From NCBI RefSeq assembly GCF_947259545.1, contig NZ_CAMYMK010000007.1, positions 310,001 to 374,000 on the forward strand: a stretch of DNA of 64,000 nt. Reading direction: 5' to 3'. A program made the translations under genes and the position numbers. Of this stretch, positions 39,192 through 47,489 are shown piece by piece (within the stretch, counting starts at the first letter, position 1; every line of letters starts with the position of its first letter). Below the pieces are notes generated by a model that ran no database searches, was not told the DNA's origin, and saw nothing but the letters and a program-made list of their open reading frames with translations. Origin of the DNA: an uncultured Marinobacter sp. Its GTDB lineage: Bacteria > Pseudomonadota > Gammaproteobacteria > Pseudomonadales > Oleiphilaceae.

Positions 39192-39971
39192 TTAATTGTC
39201 ACTTTGCCGGGCCATGGCTGCCGACATTCGATCAATGATTGAGCGGGGCAGAGCGCCGAGCAGGCGCAGTGTCCAGGTAAAACGTTTGGGAAACGCAATC
39301 TCATGCTTGCCCGCGGCCAACCCCTTCGTGATTCGTCTGGCGGCCTCTTCGGCGGTGACCAGAAACGGCATCGGGAAATCGTTGCGGTCCGTCAGCGGTG
39401 TCTTTACGAAACCCGGTGATACCACCACCACGTCTATGCCTTCGGCAGCCAGATCGGCTCTGAGGGAGTGCGCGAAATAGCTCAGCGCAGCCTTGGAGGC
39501 GCCATAACCCTCGGCGCGCCCGAACGGGAACCACCAGGCCGAGGAACTTACAATAACCAGTGTCGCCGGCTGGCCCTTTGCACGGGTCCGGCGAAGAGCG
39601 GGCAGGGCAATATCCAGACACCGTGCGGTACCAATGACGTTGGTCCGCAGGTTGTTGGCGATGACATCGCTGTTGTAATCCCGTACGTCCAGGTACTCAC
39701 AGGTGCCCGAGTTAAGGATTACCATGTTCAGGTCGCCATGACTCTCGAGTTGAGGCGCTATAGTCTCGATCTGCTGGCGATCCGTGGTGTCCGCCGGAGC
39801 CACAATAACGCGATCCCGTGACACGGACTGGATGGCCTCCAGGGGTTCACTACGGCGCCCGGTCAGAACGAGCCGATGCCCCTGCTTGAGAAGTGCCCGG
39901 GACACGGCCTCACCAATGCCGGATCCGGCACCGGTGATCCAGATATTGGAGGGGGCCTCGAGTCTTCTCAT
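39192..39971 (-). CDS. Short-chain dehydrogenase/reductase
   Basis: A 259-residue SDR with the cofactor motif WITGAGSGIGEAVSRALL and the active-site YGASKAAL preceded by a serine run (VIVSSSAWW). The C-terminal half follows the Rossmann fold with PGFVKTPLTDRNDFPMPF. SDRs of this kind occur regularly in the cfa/DUF1365 cluster. Substrate unknown, presumably an oxidised acyl chain. The start overlaps the SnoaL-like gene stop by four bases. Confidence 0.87.
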   Translation of the reverse strand: MRRLEAPSNIWITGAGSGIGEAVSRALLKQGHRLVLTGRRSEPLEAIQSVSRDRVIVAPADTTDRQQIETIAPQLESHGDLNMVILNSGTCEYLDVRDYNSDVIANNLRTNVIGTARCLDIALPALRRTRAKGQPATLVIVSSSAWWFPFGRAEGYGASKAALSYFAHSLRADLAAEGIDVVVVSPGFVKTPLTDRNDFPMPFLVTAEEAARRITKGLAAGKHEIAFPKRFTWTLRLLGALPRSIIDRMSAAMARQSDN

Positions 39972-40435
39972 GCCGCGTGCTTCCTGATCGAGCGAATAAC
40001 CCGGCCGACTAGGGGAAGGTGTTCATACAATAACTGCCCGGCGTCGAAGTAGTCCCGATGATGAGTCACCTTACCGTTATAAATGACCAGGTTGCTGATG
40101 CCATCGACGTGGATTTCCCGACCCCGACGAATGCGTTTGTGTCGCAGCCGCATGACCCAGGGTATTGCCACTTTTCCGCCTGCGATGACAGGCTCTCCAA
40201 AGTCGAATCGGCAAGACACAACATTGGCGTAAGCACCTGCAAAGTATCGGGTTAGTTGGTCCAGTCCCGATACTGAAGAAAGCGGATCCTGAAACTTTAC
40301 CGTTTCGCTGTACACTGACGCGAGTTGGTCCAGGTTCCCGGCGTCGAGGGAATTGAATAGCTCACGGAAGTGCTCAAGTGTGGCCTGAACGGAGGAATTC
40401 CTTGTGCCAACTTCAATAGCTGGGGCGGTGCTCAC
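39968..40435 (-). CDS. SnoaL/NTF2-like protein
   Basis: A 155-residue cytoplasmic protein with the cone-shaped NTF2 fold pattern: LEHFRELFNSLDAGNLDQLA at the start, YSETVKFQDPLSSVSG, and ISNLVIYNGKVTHHRDYFDA. Members act as small-molecule enzymes or binding proteins. It overlaps the desaturase and SDR genes by four bases each, so it belongs firmly to the lipid cassette. Confidence 0.84.
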   Translation of the reverse strand: MSTAPAIEVGTRNSSVQATLEHFRELFNSLDAGNLDQLASVYSETVKFQDPLSSVSGLDQLTRYFAGAYANVVSCRFDFGEPVIAGGKVAIPWVMRLRHKRIRRGREIHVDGISNLVIYNGKVTHHRDYFDAGQLLYEHLPLVGRVIRSIRKHAA

Positions 40436-41388
40436 GATTGCTTCCTCTTTTGCTCATCAAGTTTTCGGGTTTCTTCCTGAATGTGCTGTGGAATCCGGTT
40501 CAGATCCCAGACGATGCCGAGTCTTGAGAGAATCCAGAGCCCATACCAGGTCATATCAATCTCATACCAGCGAAAACCCTGGCGGACCGACTGGGGCCAC
40601 CGATGATGATTGTTGTGCCAGCCCTCACCGAGAGTGATCAGGGCGAGCCAGAAATTGTTACGACTGTCGTCGGGAGTGTCGAACCGACGCTTACCCCAGA
40701 CATGCGAGAGCGAGTTGATGGAAACGGTGGCGTGGAACAACGCGACTGTTGAAATAAAGAAGCCCCACACCAGGAGCTGGAAGCCGTTGGTACCGAGGCC
40801 GGGAGCCCAGGCAGCAAGGGCTTCCCCAAGGCCATAGATCAAAACGGCCGCTGCCGCTGGTACCAGTGAATCGAATCGATTGACGAACCGTAATTCCGGG
40901 TATTTCAACCAGTCCTTCACTCGCCTCTCATCCATGGAGAATCCTGCGTCACAAGTGAACCACCCGGCGTGAGACCACCAGAACCCGCCATGATGAGGCG
41001 AGTGCAAGTCTTCTTCCTTGTCGGAATGCTGGTGGTGGTGCCGGTGATGTGCTGCCCACCAGAGTGGACCGCGCTGGGCAGCACTGGCCCCCAGAATGGC
41101 AAAGACCAGTTGCGCGGGACGGCTGGTCTTGAAGGTTTTATGGGCAAAGTAACGGTGATAAAAGCCGGTGATGGCGAACATCCGAAGGACAAAAAAGCCG
41201 AATGCGAATGCCACAGCAAATCCGCTGACTCCGCTGAAAAAGGCAAGCAGGCAAGCGAGGTGCAAGGCGATAAATGGGATGACCCGCACGACGTTGAATG
41301 ATCTTGATGTGGAGTCGATGTGATCCGAACCAGCGGAAGAATCGAACCACCTCAGAATGTTTGTTAGCCAGTATTGCGCTCGGGTCAT
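40432..41388 (-). CDS. Membrane fatty-acid desaturase (acyl-CoA delta-9 type)
   Basis: A 318-residue integral membrane di-iron desaturase. Three histidine boxes are in place: HRYFAH (78-83), HHRHHH (114-119) and HNNHH (258-262), with hydrophobic pairs before and between them. It uses oxygen to put a cis double bond into saturated acyl-CoA or phospholipid chains. As first gene of the cassette it would supply the unsaturated chain that the Cfa-type enzyme methylates. An inverted repeat (41462-41478) lies in its promoter region. Confidence 0.9.
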   Translation of the reverse strand: MTRAQYWLTNILRWFDSSAGSDHIDSTSRSFNVVRVIPFIALHLACLLAFFSGVSGFAVAFAFGFFVLRMFAITGFYHRYFAHKTFKTSRPAQLVFAILGASAAQRGPLWWAAHHRHHHQHSDKEEDLHSPHHGGFWWSHAGWFTCDAGFSMDERRVKDWLKYPELRFVNRFDSLVPAAAAVLIYGLGEALAAWAPGLGTNGFQLLVWGFFISTVALFHATVSINSLSHVWGKRRFDTPDDSRNNFWLALITLGEGWHNNHHRWPQSVRQGFRWYEIDMTWYGLWILSRLGIVWDLNRIPQHIQEETRKLDEQKRKQS

Positions 41389-41461
41389 ACCCAGACTGCC
41401 CTTGTTTCGTGTTTAGTTGTTACTGTTGATAGTTCAAAAATCTGTAAGCTCAAATGCTTGT

Positions 41462-41478
41462 TTTGAAATACGTTCAAA
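41462..41478. promoter_or_regulatory. Operator-like inverted repeat in the desaturase/flavoprotein intergenic region
   Basis: TTTGAA (41462-41467) and TTCAAA (41473-41478) with five bases between form a perfect 6-5-6 repeat in the 114-base gap between two divergent genes. Symmetry and spacing resemble TetR-family fatty-acid regulators (FabR or DesT type), but the sequence does not match a consensus I can quote. Confidence 0.4.
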
Positions 41479-41502
41479 CACCCGTTTCTGGATGCACCAC
41501 CG

Positions 41503-42519
41503 ATGACGAATAATCTAAATGGTCAGCAAGTTGATATACGCCGAGTAGCGGTAGTTGGTTCAGGTTTGGCCGGCTTGTCTGCTGCAATATTGCTGAAACA
41601 GCAAAGCTACAGCGTAGCCGTGTTCGAAAAAAGCCGCGGTCCCGGTGGTCGTTTGGCCGCCAAACGGGTCGCTGGCGGCTCTGTGGACATAGGCGCACAG
41701 TACTTCACGATCCGCAACCCGGAGTTCAGGGCTTTCCTTGAAAAGAATGCCGGAAATGAATGTTTTGGCCCATGGAACGGGCGCCTTGGCTTTCAGCAAC
41801 CGGATGGGGGTTGGCAACCCTTCCCCGAAGAGGCCCGGCACGTTGGCATCCCAAGGATGACGGCGATCAGTCGCGCACTGGCCTCGAATATCGATCTCCA
41901 GGCGGAAGTGCGCATTGATACAATGGCCCGGAAAGACAACGAATGGTTCCTGACCGATACATCCTCGCAATGCCATGGGCCATTCGACCAGGTAATAGTC
42001 ACTGCACCTCCCGCACAGGCTCGCGACCTGTTGGCCAATAGTCAGCTGGCGGATCTGGCTGCCACCCTGGATGCGCCTGTATCCGCCATTCAGCCATGCT
42101 GGGCGTTGGCGGTTCATTTTGAGACGGCTGCAGAAATGAAATTCGAAGGAATGCGTCCGCACAGCGGCGTACTGTCGTGGATCGCCAATAATTCCAGCAA
42201 GCCAGGCCGGCAGGCCCCTGGGCAGTGGTGGGTTCTCCATGCGACATCGCAATGGTCTGCGGAACAGGTGGAAACACCTGCGGATGAAGTGACTGACGCT
42301 ATGCTAGACGCCTTCCGGGAGGTCACCGGTTGTACCGCGAAACCTGACGAAACCGTTGCCCACCGCTGGCTGTACGCACGATCCGAAGGAGGCACTCACC
42401 CTGATTGCCTCTGGTTTCCTGCGGAGGGCATTGGCCTGGCAGGTGACTGGCTCTCCGGTGGGCGAGTGGAGGGCGCCTTCGATAGTGCCCGCGCACTGGT
42501 GACAACCATGACCCGGTAA
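41503..42519 (+). CDS. Renalase-like FAD-dependent oxidoreductase
   Basis: A 338-residue flavoprotein: AVVGSGLAGLSAAILLKQQ for FAD binding, then FEKSRGPGGRLAAKR and DIGAQYFTIRNPEFRAFL, the features of bacterial renalase-like NAD(P)/FAD proteins, and a C-terminal AEGIGLAGDWLSGGRVEGAF. Bacterial renalases oxidise abnormal dihydro-NAD isomers; this function has not been shown for every relative. It diverges from the desaturase and may share control with the cassette. Confidence 0.82.
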   Translation: MTNNLNGQQVDIRRVAVVGSGLAGLSAAILLKQQSYSVAVFEKSRGPGGRLAAKRVAGGSVDIGAQYFTIRNPEFRAFLEKNAGNECFGPWNGRLGFQQPDGGWQPFPEEARHVGIPRMTAISRALASNIDLQAEVRIDTMARKDNEWFLTDTSSQCHGPFDQVIVTAPPAQARDLLANSQLADLAATLDAPVSAIQPCWALAVHFETAAEMKFEGMRPHSGVLSWIANNSSKPGRQAPGQWWVLHATSQWSAEQVETPADEVTDAMLDAFREVTGCTAKPDETVAHRWLYARSEGGTHPDCLWFPAEGIGLAGDWLSGGRVEGAFDSARALVTTMTR

Positions 42520-42549
42520 CCGGAGATCGCTTGCGCTGTGTCGTTACCT

Positions 42550-44010
42550 TTATTTCGTCACATCCGGCTGCAGATAAAAGTGGGTAATGGTGTCGTCGCT
42601 GAATTTGCTGAAGAACGCGCTGACTTCCGTGATTTTTCGTAAGGAGCGCTTGCGGTTTATGGGCGCACGGACCAGTACCTTGATGCCGTTGAAGTTATCC
42701 TGAATGTTGGAGAATCGGGCACGCATTGAGCAGGTGACAACCCGTTCAGGATCAAGATTGAGTTCTTTCGCCAGCCAATGACTGTGATCCTCGATATCCT
42801 GGGCCGTCAGGTCTTCCCGGGTATCGAGGTGGTTAAGCTTGATCCTGTCGACGATGCACCGGGAGAAGCTGCCGGGCTGCTTGCGGGCCACTTTTCGGAA
42901 TGCTTCCCAGAAAAAGTTGTCCGTCAATTCGGCAAAATACCGCATGTTGCTCAGGCAGGTATCGACCCACTCAAAGCTCTCCGGGTCTTCCAATACTTCG
43001 TTGATTGCCTCCCGCAGCAGCCAGTCGAATCCGAGAGCCGTCTTGTGTGCGTAAACCTTGCGGTACATCTGATGGCGACTGTAGACGAAATCCTCCAGCG
43101 CACCGAGCCCCTTCTGGGTGATGGCCAGCCCGAGCCACGGCTCTGAAACGTCCCAGCCGAACCGCAGGTTGCTCAGCAGGTGGTCCAGATTAAATCCACC
43201 AATCGTCACTGAGGAATGGAAGCCATCCCTGAGCATGTAGTCGGCCCGGTCGGCGTCGATCTCTCCGGACACAATGGAAGAGAGCAGATCCATCACCAGG
43301 CGGGGAATGTCAGCGTGACTGAGGGCACCTGAGTGGGCCTCGTCGCCGGCGATAAACGCCCAGAATGTGCGCGCGTGGTTGCAGAAGGCCTCACTGGGCT
43401 GCACATCGGTGGTTTCCATAATGCCGATAACGTCCCTGGCATTCAGTCCGGCAGCCTGGATGTCTATGTCGGCCAATACTTCATGGGCAACCCTGACCGA
43501 ATAGTGTTCGTGTTCCAGCTCCTCCGGTTGACCACTGTGGTAGGCAGAGTAATCCACGCCTTCCCAGAGGTCTTCGAAGCGGTCCGTGCGGGACATCAAG
43601 TCGCGGATTCTGCGGGCCTGAGTGAACTGGTGAGAGAAACTTGAGTGCCCGCTGTCGTGGAGCAGGCAGCCCAGGCGGATGGTCTTTGCCAGGTAATCGA
43701 TGGCATCCAGCTGACTCAGACTGAGATCGGTTTTTTCGCTAAGTTGCTTTTCCCGGAGGTAAGCGTCGATCATGGAACGGAACATGCGGGTGCCGACATG
43801 CATGACACCGATACTGTGCAGGAACCGTGAATGAGTCGCCCCGGGGAAAACAAGACTGAGAATGTCGTTCTGGCAAATATTGCGCAGACGTTGGAACAAG
43901 GGGTGATCAATGACCCGGATTTCATGGCGATAGAGCGGAATACCGCCATGAACCGGGTCCATGATCAACTTGTCGTAAGCTCCGAGCAGATCGTTTACGG
44001 CGCGCCTCAT
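42550..44010 (-). CDS. HD-domain phosphohydrolase (COG1078 type)
   Basis: A 486-residue protein with an N-terminal HD domain: PGATHSRFLHSIGVMHVG, then CLLHDSGHSSFSHQF with the HD pair, and DLLSSIVSGEIDADRADYML with the distal Asp. The remainder is helical. The family includes dNTP triphosphohydrolase-like enzymes; the substrate is not predictable here. It converges with the renalase-like gene (30 bases) and diverges from the hsbR gene. Confidence 0.84.
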   Translation of the reverse strand: MRRAVNDLLGAYDKLIMDPVHGGIPLYRHEIRVIDHPLFQRLRNICQNDILSLVFPGATHSRFLHSIGVMHVGTRMFRSMIDAYLREKQLSEKTDLSLSQLDAIDYLAKTIRLGCLLHDSGHSSFSHQFTQARRIRDLMSRTDRFEDLWEGVDYSAYHSGQPEELEHEHYSVRVAHEVLADIDIQAAGLNARDVIGIMETTDVQPSEAFCNHARTFWAFIAGDEAHSGALSHADIPRLVMDLLSSIVSGEIDADRADYMLRDGFHSSVTIGGFNLDHLLSNLRFGWDVSEPWLGLAITQKGLGALEDFVYSRHQMYRKVYAHKTALGFDWLLREAINEVLEDPESFEWVDTCLSNMRYFAELTDNFFWEAFRKVARKQPGSFSRCIVDRIKLNHLDTREDLTAQDIEDHSHWLAKELNLDPERVVTCSMRARFSNIQDNFNGIKVLVRAPINRKRSLRKITEVSAFFSKFSDDTITHFYLQPDVTK

Positions 44011-44124
44011 TACCTGATTTCTCCCAAAATCATTAAACTTGCCTTGTTATATCACAGGGTCGTGCCAGAATAGGCGTTAAGTACCCGATTTATCCTTTAC
44101 CAATGGTAGTTTAGGGCAGTAGCC

Positions 44125-45333
44125 ATGACGTCGCGCACCGAGCGCATACTGATCATTGATGCCGATAAAAAGGCACGCAACGAACTGGGCCGGCACCTTG
44201 AAGCCCGGGGCTTCTACGTGAACGGGTGCCAGGACCTCAGCGCAGCGGTCAAGATGTTTGCGCAATCGATACCGGACGTTATTTTTGCGGACCTGCCACC
44301 AGACGCGATCCATGAGCTGGCCTCCCGGCTTGAAGACCTGGAAACGTTTACCCCTATTGTGGCTTGTTACAACACGGATGCATCGATTGCAGTGGTGGAT
44401 GCCCTCCGGGCCGGCGCAGCCGATATTTTCCTGAAGCACGCGCCTAATGATAAGGGCGCACTGGACGATGTCATTGGCAAGCTGTTTGACCGGGTCAGGA
44501 TCAATCGGCTGAACCAACTGTATCGTCAGGAACTGGAAGAAGCGAACCGGGACCTTCGTAACGGTATTGCTGAATTACGAGCCGACCAGCGCGCAGGGCG
44601 CAAGGTGCAGTTGCGCATGCTGCCGGACAATGACCAGCAACTGGCTAAACTCAGCGTTACGCACCTGATCAAGCCATCACTGTATCTGAGCGGCGATTTT
44701 CTGGACTACTTCCGGATCTCCGAAGACAAGGTGCTGGTTTACATTGCCGACGTTTCAGGTCATGGCGCCAGCTCAGCGTTCGTCACGGTATTGCTGAAAA
44801 ACCTCACCAATCGGCTCCAGCGTAACCTCCGTCGCGGCTCCAGTGATGACATCCTGTATCCGGAACGGTTTCTCGAAAGGATCAATTCGGAGTTATTGGA
44901 TACCGGGCTCGGCAAACACGTAACAGTATTTGTTGGCATAATCTCGGTAAATGAGCGTAAATTGAATTATGCGGTGGGCGCTCATTTCCCAATGCCGATC
45001 CTGTCTTTTGAAGGCGGCGAGACAGCTTTCCTGGAGGGCAGTGGGTTGCCGGTAGGACTGTTCGAATCGCCGGAATGGGAAGTATACGAAGTGCCCCTTG
45101 AGAAACCTTTCCGACTTATTCTGTTTTCGGATGGCATTCTTGAGGTCATCCCGGCCAAAAGCCTGGATGAAAAGGAGAAGACACTACTTGAACTCGTGTC
45201 GGGAGGCCGTCACACTATCGCATCTCTGAACCAGGCTCTGAATCTTGATGCGATTACAGAGTTGCCGGACGATATCGCAATCGTTTCGGTTACCGATATG
45301 ATATCCGGTTCAGAAAACACGTCGTCGAATTAG
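44125..45333 (+). CDS. hsbR: Response regulator with SpoIIE/PP2C phosphatase domain (HsbR-like)
   Basis: A 402-residue protein: a receiver domain (1-120, phospho-acceptor Asp56 in FADLPP), a coiled linker with Glu-rich helix, then a SpoIIE-type phosphatase beginning SGDFLDYFRI with VYIADVSGHGASSAFVTV, and a C-terminal LILFSDGILE. It matches HsbR of pseudomonads, which is switched by phosphorylation and controls the phosphorylation state of the adjacent STAS protein. In P. aeruginosa the pair links a hybrid kinase to FlgM and to motility or biofilm choice. The cognate kinase is not in this window. Confidence 0.82.
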   Translation: MTSRTERILIIDADKKARNELGRHLEARGFYVNGCQDLSAAVKMFAQSIPDVIFADLPPDAIHELASRLEDLETFTPIVACYNTDASIAVVDALRAGAADIFLKHAPNDKGALDDVIGKLFDRVRINRLNQLYRQELEEANRDLRNGIAELRADQRAGRKVQLRMLPDNDQQLAKLSVTHLIKPSLYLSGDFLDYFRISEDKVLVYIADVSGHGASSAFVTVLLKNLTNRLQRNLRRGSSDDILYPERFLERINSELLDTGLGKHVTVFVGIISVNERKLNYAVGAHFPMPILSFEGGETAFLEGSGLPVGLFESPEWEVYEVPLEKPFRLILFSDGILEVIPAKSLDEKEKTLLELVSGGRHTIASLNQALNLDAITELPDDIAIVSVTDMISGSENTSSN

Positions 45334-45346
45334 TGGCAGTGTAAAT

Positions 45347-45838
45347 ATGGCTGGTTACAAGATCCTGCAAGCCGAAAATCAGGGTATTTACCTCCTGAAG
45401 TTTATTGGGGAAATCCGGCTGAACCTGTGTTCGACGCTGGATAATCTGGTTGAGTCCATCACCCAGGATCCCGAGTTCAAGACAGTGGTGATTGATCTCA
45501 CCGAATGCGAGATCATCGATAGCACCACTCTGGGACTGCTGGCAAAGATCGCCATGGCGGCTCAGAAACGAAGCCATTTCCTGCCAACACTGGTTTCTAC
45601 CAACCCTGACATTACCCGAATCATCACTTCCATGGGTTTCGACAAGATTTTCATCATTGTTCGTGAACCCGCATCCCGGATTGAAGAGCTTGAGGAAATT
45701 CCCGTACTGCGTGCCAGTGAACAACAGGTTCGCGACAAGGTACTGGACGCCCATCGCGTCCTGATGGGGCTGAACAGTCGCAACAGGGAAGAGTTCAAGA
45801 ATCTGGTTCGCGCCCTGGAATGTGAAGAGCTCGGCTGA
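45347..45838 (+). CDS. hsbA: STAS-domain anti-anti-sigma factor (HsbA-like)
   Basis: A 163-residue protein: STAS domain with the phosphorylatable serine in IIDSTTLGLLAKIA (Ser59), plus a C-terminal helical extension of about 50 residues, longer than SpoIIAA but like HsbA. It starts 13 bases after hsbR, the substrate-enzyme pair being encoded together. In Pseudomonas unphosphorylated or phosphorylated HsbA binds FlgM or a diguanylate cyclase; the partner here is unknown. Confidence 0.83.
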   Translation: MAGYKILQAENQGIYLLKFIGEIRLNLCSTLDNLVESITQDPEFKTVVIDLTECEIIDSTTLGLLAKIAMAAQKRSHFLPTLVSTNPDITRIITSMGFDKIFIIVREPASRIEELEEIPVLRASEQQVRDKVLDAHRVLMGLNSRNREEFKNLVRALECEELG

Positions 45839-45907
45839 TCACGGCCACGTCTCCTGTGAGCATGGCGGCCGCGACCTCATCTGATCCAATAAAAGAACGG
45901 ACGAACT

Positions 45908-46975
45908 ATGCCTGATCAAAAAGACCCGCAAACAACAGGGGCGTCCTCCACTGGCCGTGATGTCGCCGTATTGGGTGGTGGCAGCTTTGGTACCGCCATG
46001 AGCAAGGTGTTGGCGGACAACGGCCACACCGTGCATTTCTGGATGCGAGACAAAACCCAGGTTGAAGAGATTCGCAATACCGGCATTAACAGCCGTTACA
46101 TGCCGGGAATCAAGCTGGAAGGCGATGTACAGCCAACCACCGACCTACCAGACGCCGTCCGCAAGGCCGAGGTTGTCTTCCTGGCCATACCGAGCAAGGC
46201 ATTCAGGGCTGTTATAAGGGAGCACAGCAAGGATTTTGCAGACGATCAGATCGTCATCAGTCTCACCAAGGGTATTGAGGAAGTCGGCTTCAAGTTAATG
46301 AGTGAGATTCTCCAGGAAGAGATTCCGCGTTGCCGAATCGGTGTCCTGAGCGGGCCCAACCTGGCAGGCGAGATCGTTAACAAGGATCTGACCGCAACCG
46401 TTATTGCTGCAAAGGATCCGGAGGTGCGTCGTGCCGTGCAGGATCTGCTGGGGTGCGAATATTTTCGTGTCTACGCCAACGTGGACGTTTATGGCGTGGA
46501 ACTCGCTGGTGCCCTCAAGAACATCTATGCGATCGTTTCCGGCCTCGCAGCAGCCCTCGATCTCGGTGAGAATGCCAAGTCCATGTTGATTACCCGCGGG
46601 CTGGCGGAAATGAGTCGGTTTGCGGTCAGCCTGGGTGCCAACCCGATGACCTTTATGGGGCTGGCTGGTGTCGGCGACCTGGTAGTGACCTGCACCTCCT
46701 CGAAGAGCCGGAATTACCGTGTCGGTTACGCGGTCGGTAAAGGCAAGAAGCTGGACGACGCGGTGGCGGAGCTGGGACAGGTCGCCGAGGGTATTTATAC
46801 CCTCAAGCTGGTGAAGGAAAAATCGGAAGCGATTGGCATCTACATGCCCCTGGTTCGGGGGTTGTACGAGATTCTGTATGAAGGCGCTTCGATCAGCGCG
46901 GTCATCAACAGCTTGATGATGTCAGTCCAGAACTCCGATGTGGAGTTCATTCTGCCCCGGACTATTAGCCAATAG
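45908..46975 (+). CDS. gpsA: Glycerol-3-phosphate dehydrogenase [NAD(P)+]
   Basis: Makes sn-glycerol 3-phosphate for phospholipid synthesis. The 355-residue protein has GGGSFGTAMSKVLADNGH for NAD binding, VLSGPNLAGEI, VELAGALKNIYAIVSG with the catalytic Lys, and LGANPMTFMGLAGVGDLVVTC. A disordered N-terminal extension of about 18 residues precedes the fold. It follows hsbA by 69 bases and precedes sixA. Confidence 0.95.
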   Translation: MPDQKDPQTTGASSTGRDVAVLGGGSFGTAMSKVLADNGHTVHFWMRDKTQVEEIRNTGINSRYMPGIKLEGDVQPTTDLPDAVRKAEVVFLAIPSKAFRAVIREHSKDFADDQIVISLTKGIEEVGFKLMSEILQEEIPRCRIGVLSGPNLAGEIVNKDLTATVIAAKDPEVRRAVQDLLGCEYFRVYANVDVYGVELAGALKNIYAIVSGLAAALDLGENAKSMLITRGLAEMSRFAVSLGANPMTFMGLAGVGDLVVTCTSSKSRNYRVGYAVGKGKKLDDAVAELGQVAEGIYTLKLVKEKSEAIGIYMPLVRGLYEILYEGASISAVINSLMMSVQNSDVEFILPRTISQ

Positions 46976-46999
46976 CCCCATGACAGCCGGAGGTGGCCC

Positions 47000-47449
47000 G
47001 TGCATCTGATCGTTATGCGTCATGGTGAAGCCGGGTGGCACACCATCGACCAGGAACGCGAGCTGACTGAGGCAGGACGTGCCTCGGTTGCCTCCGTTGC
47101 GGCGGACATTGCCGAATCCCCGTGGCGTCCGGAAATTATCTGGTGCAGCCCTCTGGTCCGGGCCAGACAGACGGCGGCTATCATGTCCGAAATCCTCAAC
47201 TGCCAGGTGATTGAAAAGGACTTTATAACGCCGGACGACGACCCGGGCCGCTGCCTGGATGAATTGCTGGAAGTGACAACATCGCCGCTGATGCTGGTCT
47301 CCCATATGCCGTTTGTTGGTGCGCTGTCCACCTTGCTGGTGGATGGCCACCGCCGTGGCATTCCGTTTATGACCTCTCAGGCGGTCCTTCTGGAAATGCC
47401 GGTAGTGGGGCCAGGGTGCGCAGATATCAGGGCCCAGTTCCTGCCCTGA
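47000..47449 (+). CDS. sixA: Phosphohistidine phosphatase SixA
   Basis: A 149-residue histidine phosphatase of the phosphoglycerate-mutase superfamily. The RHG motif is in LIVMRHGEAGW, with WCSPLVRARQTA and VSHMPFVGALSTLL giving the second His. In E. coli SixA removes phosphate from histidine phosphotransfer proteins of two-component or nitrogen-PTS systems. Starts with GTG behind a perfect GGAGG. Being close to hsbRA it may touch the same phosphorelay, which is inference. Confidence 0.9.
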   Translation: MHLIVMRHGEAGWHTIDQERELTEAGRASVASVAADIAESPWRPEIIWCSPLVRARQTAAIMSEILNCQVIEKDFITPDDDPGRCLDELLEVTTSPLMLVSHMPFVGALSTLLVDGHRRGIPFMTSQAVLLEMPVVGPGCADIRAQFLP

Positions 47450-47489
47450 TGCAGACCAGTCAAAGCCAAAAAGAGTGCTCAGTTTCTAT

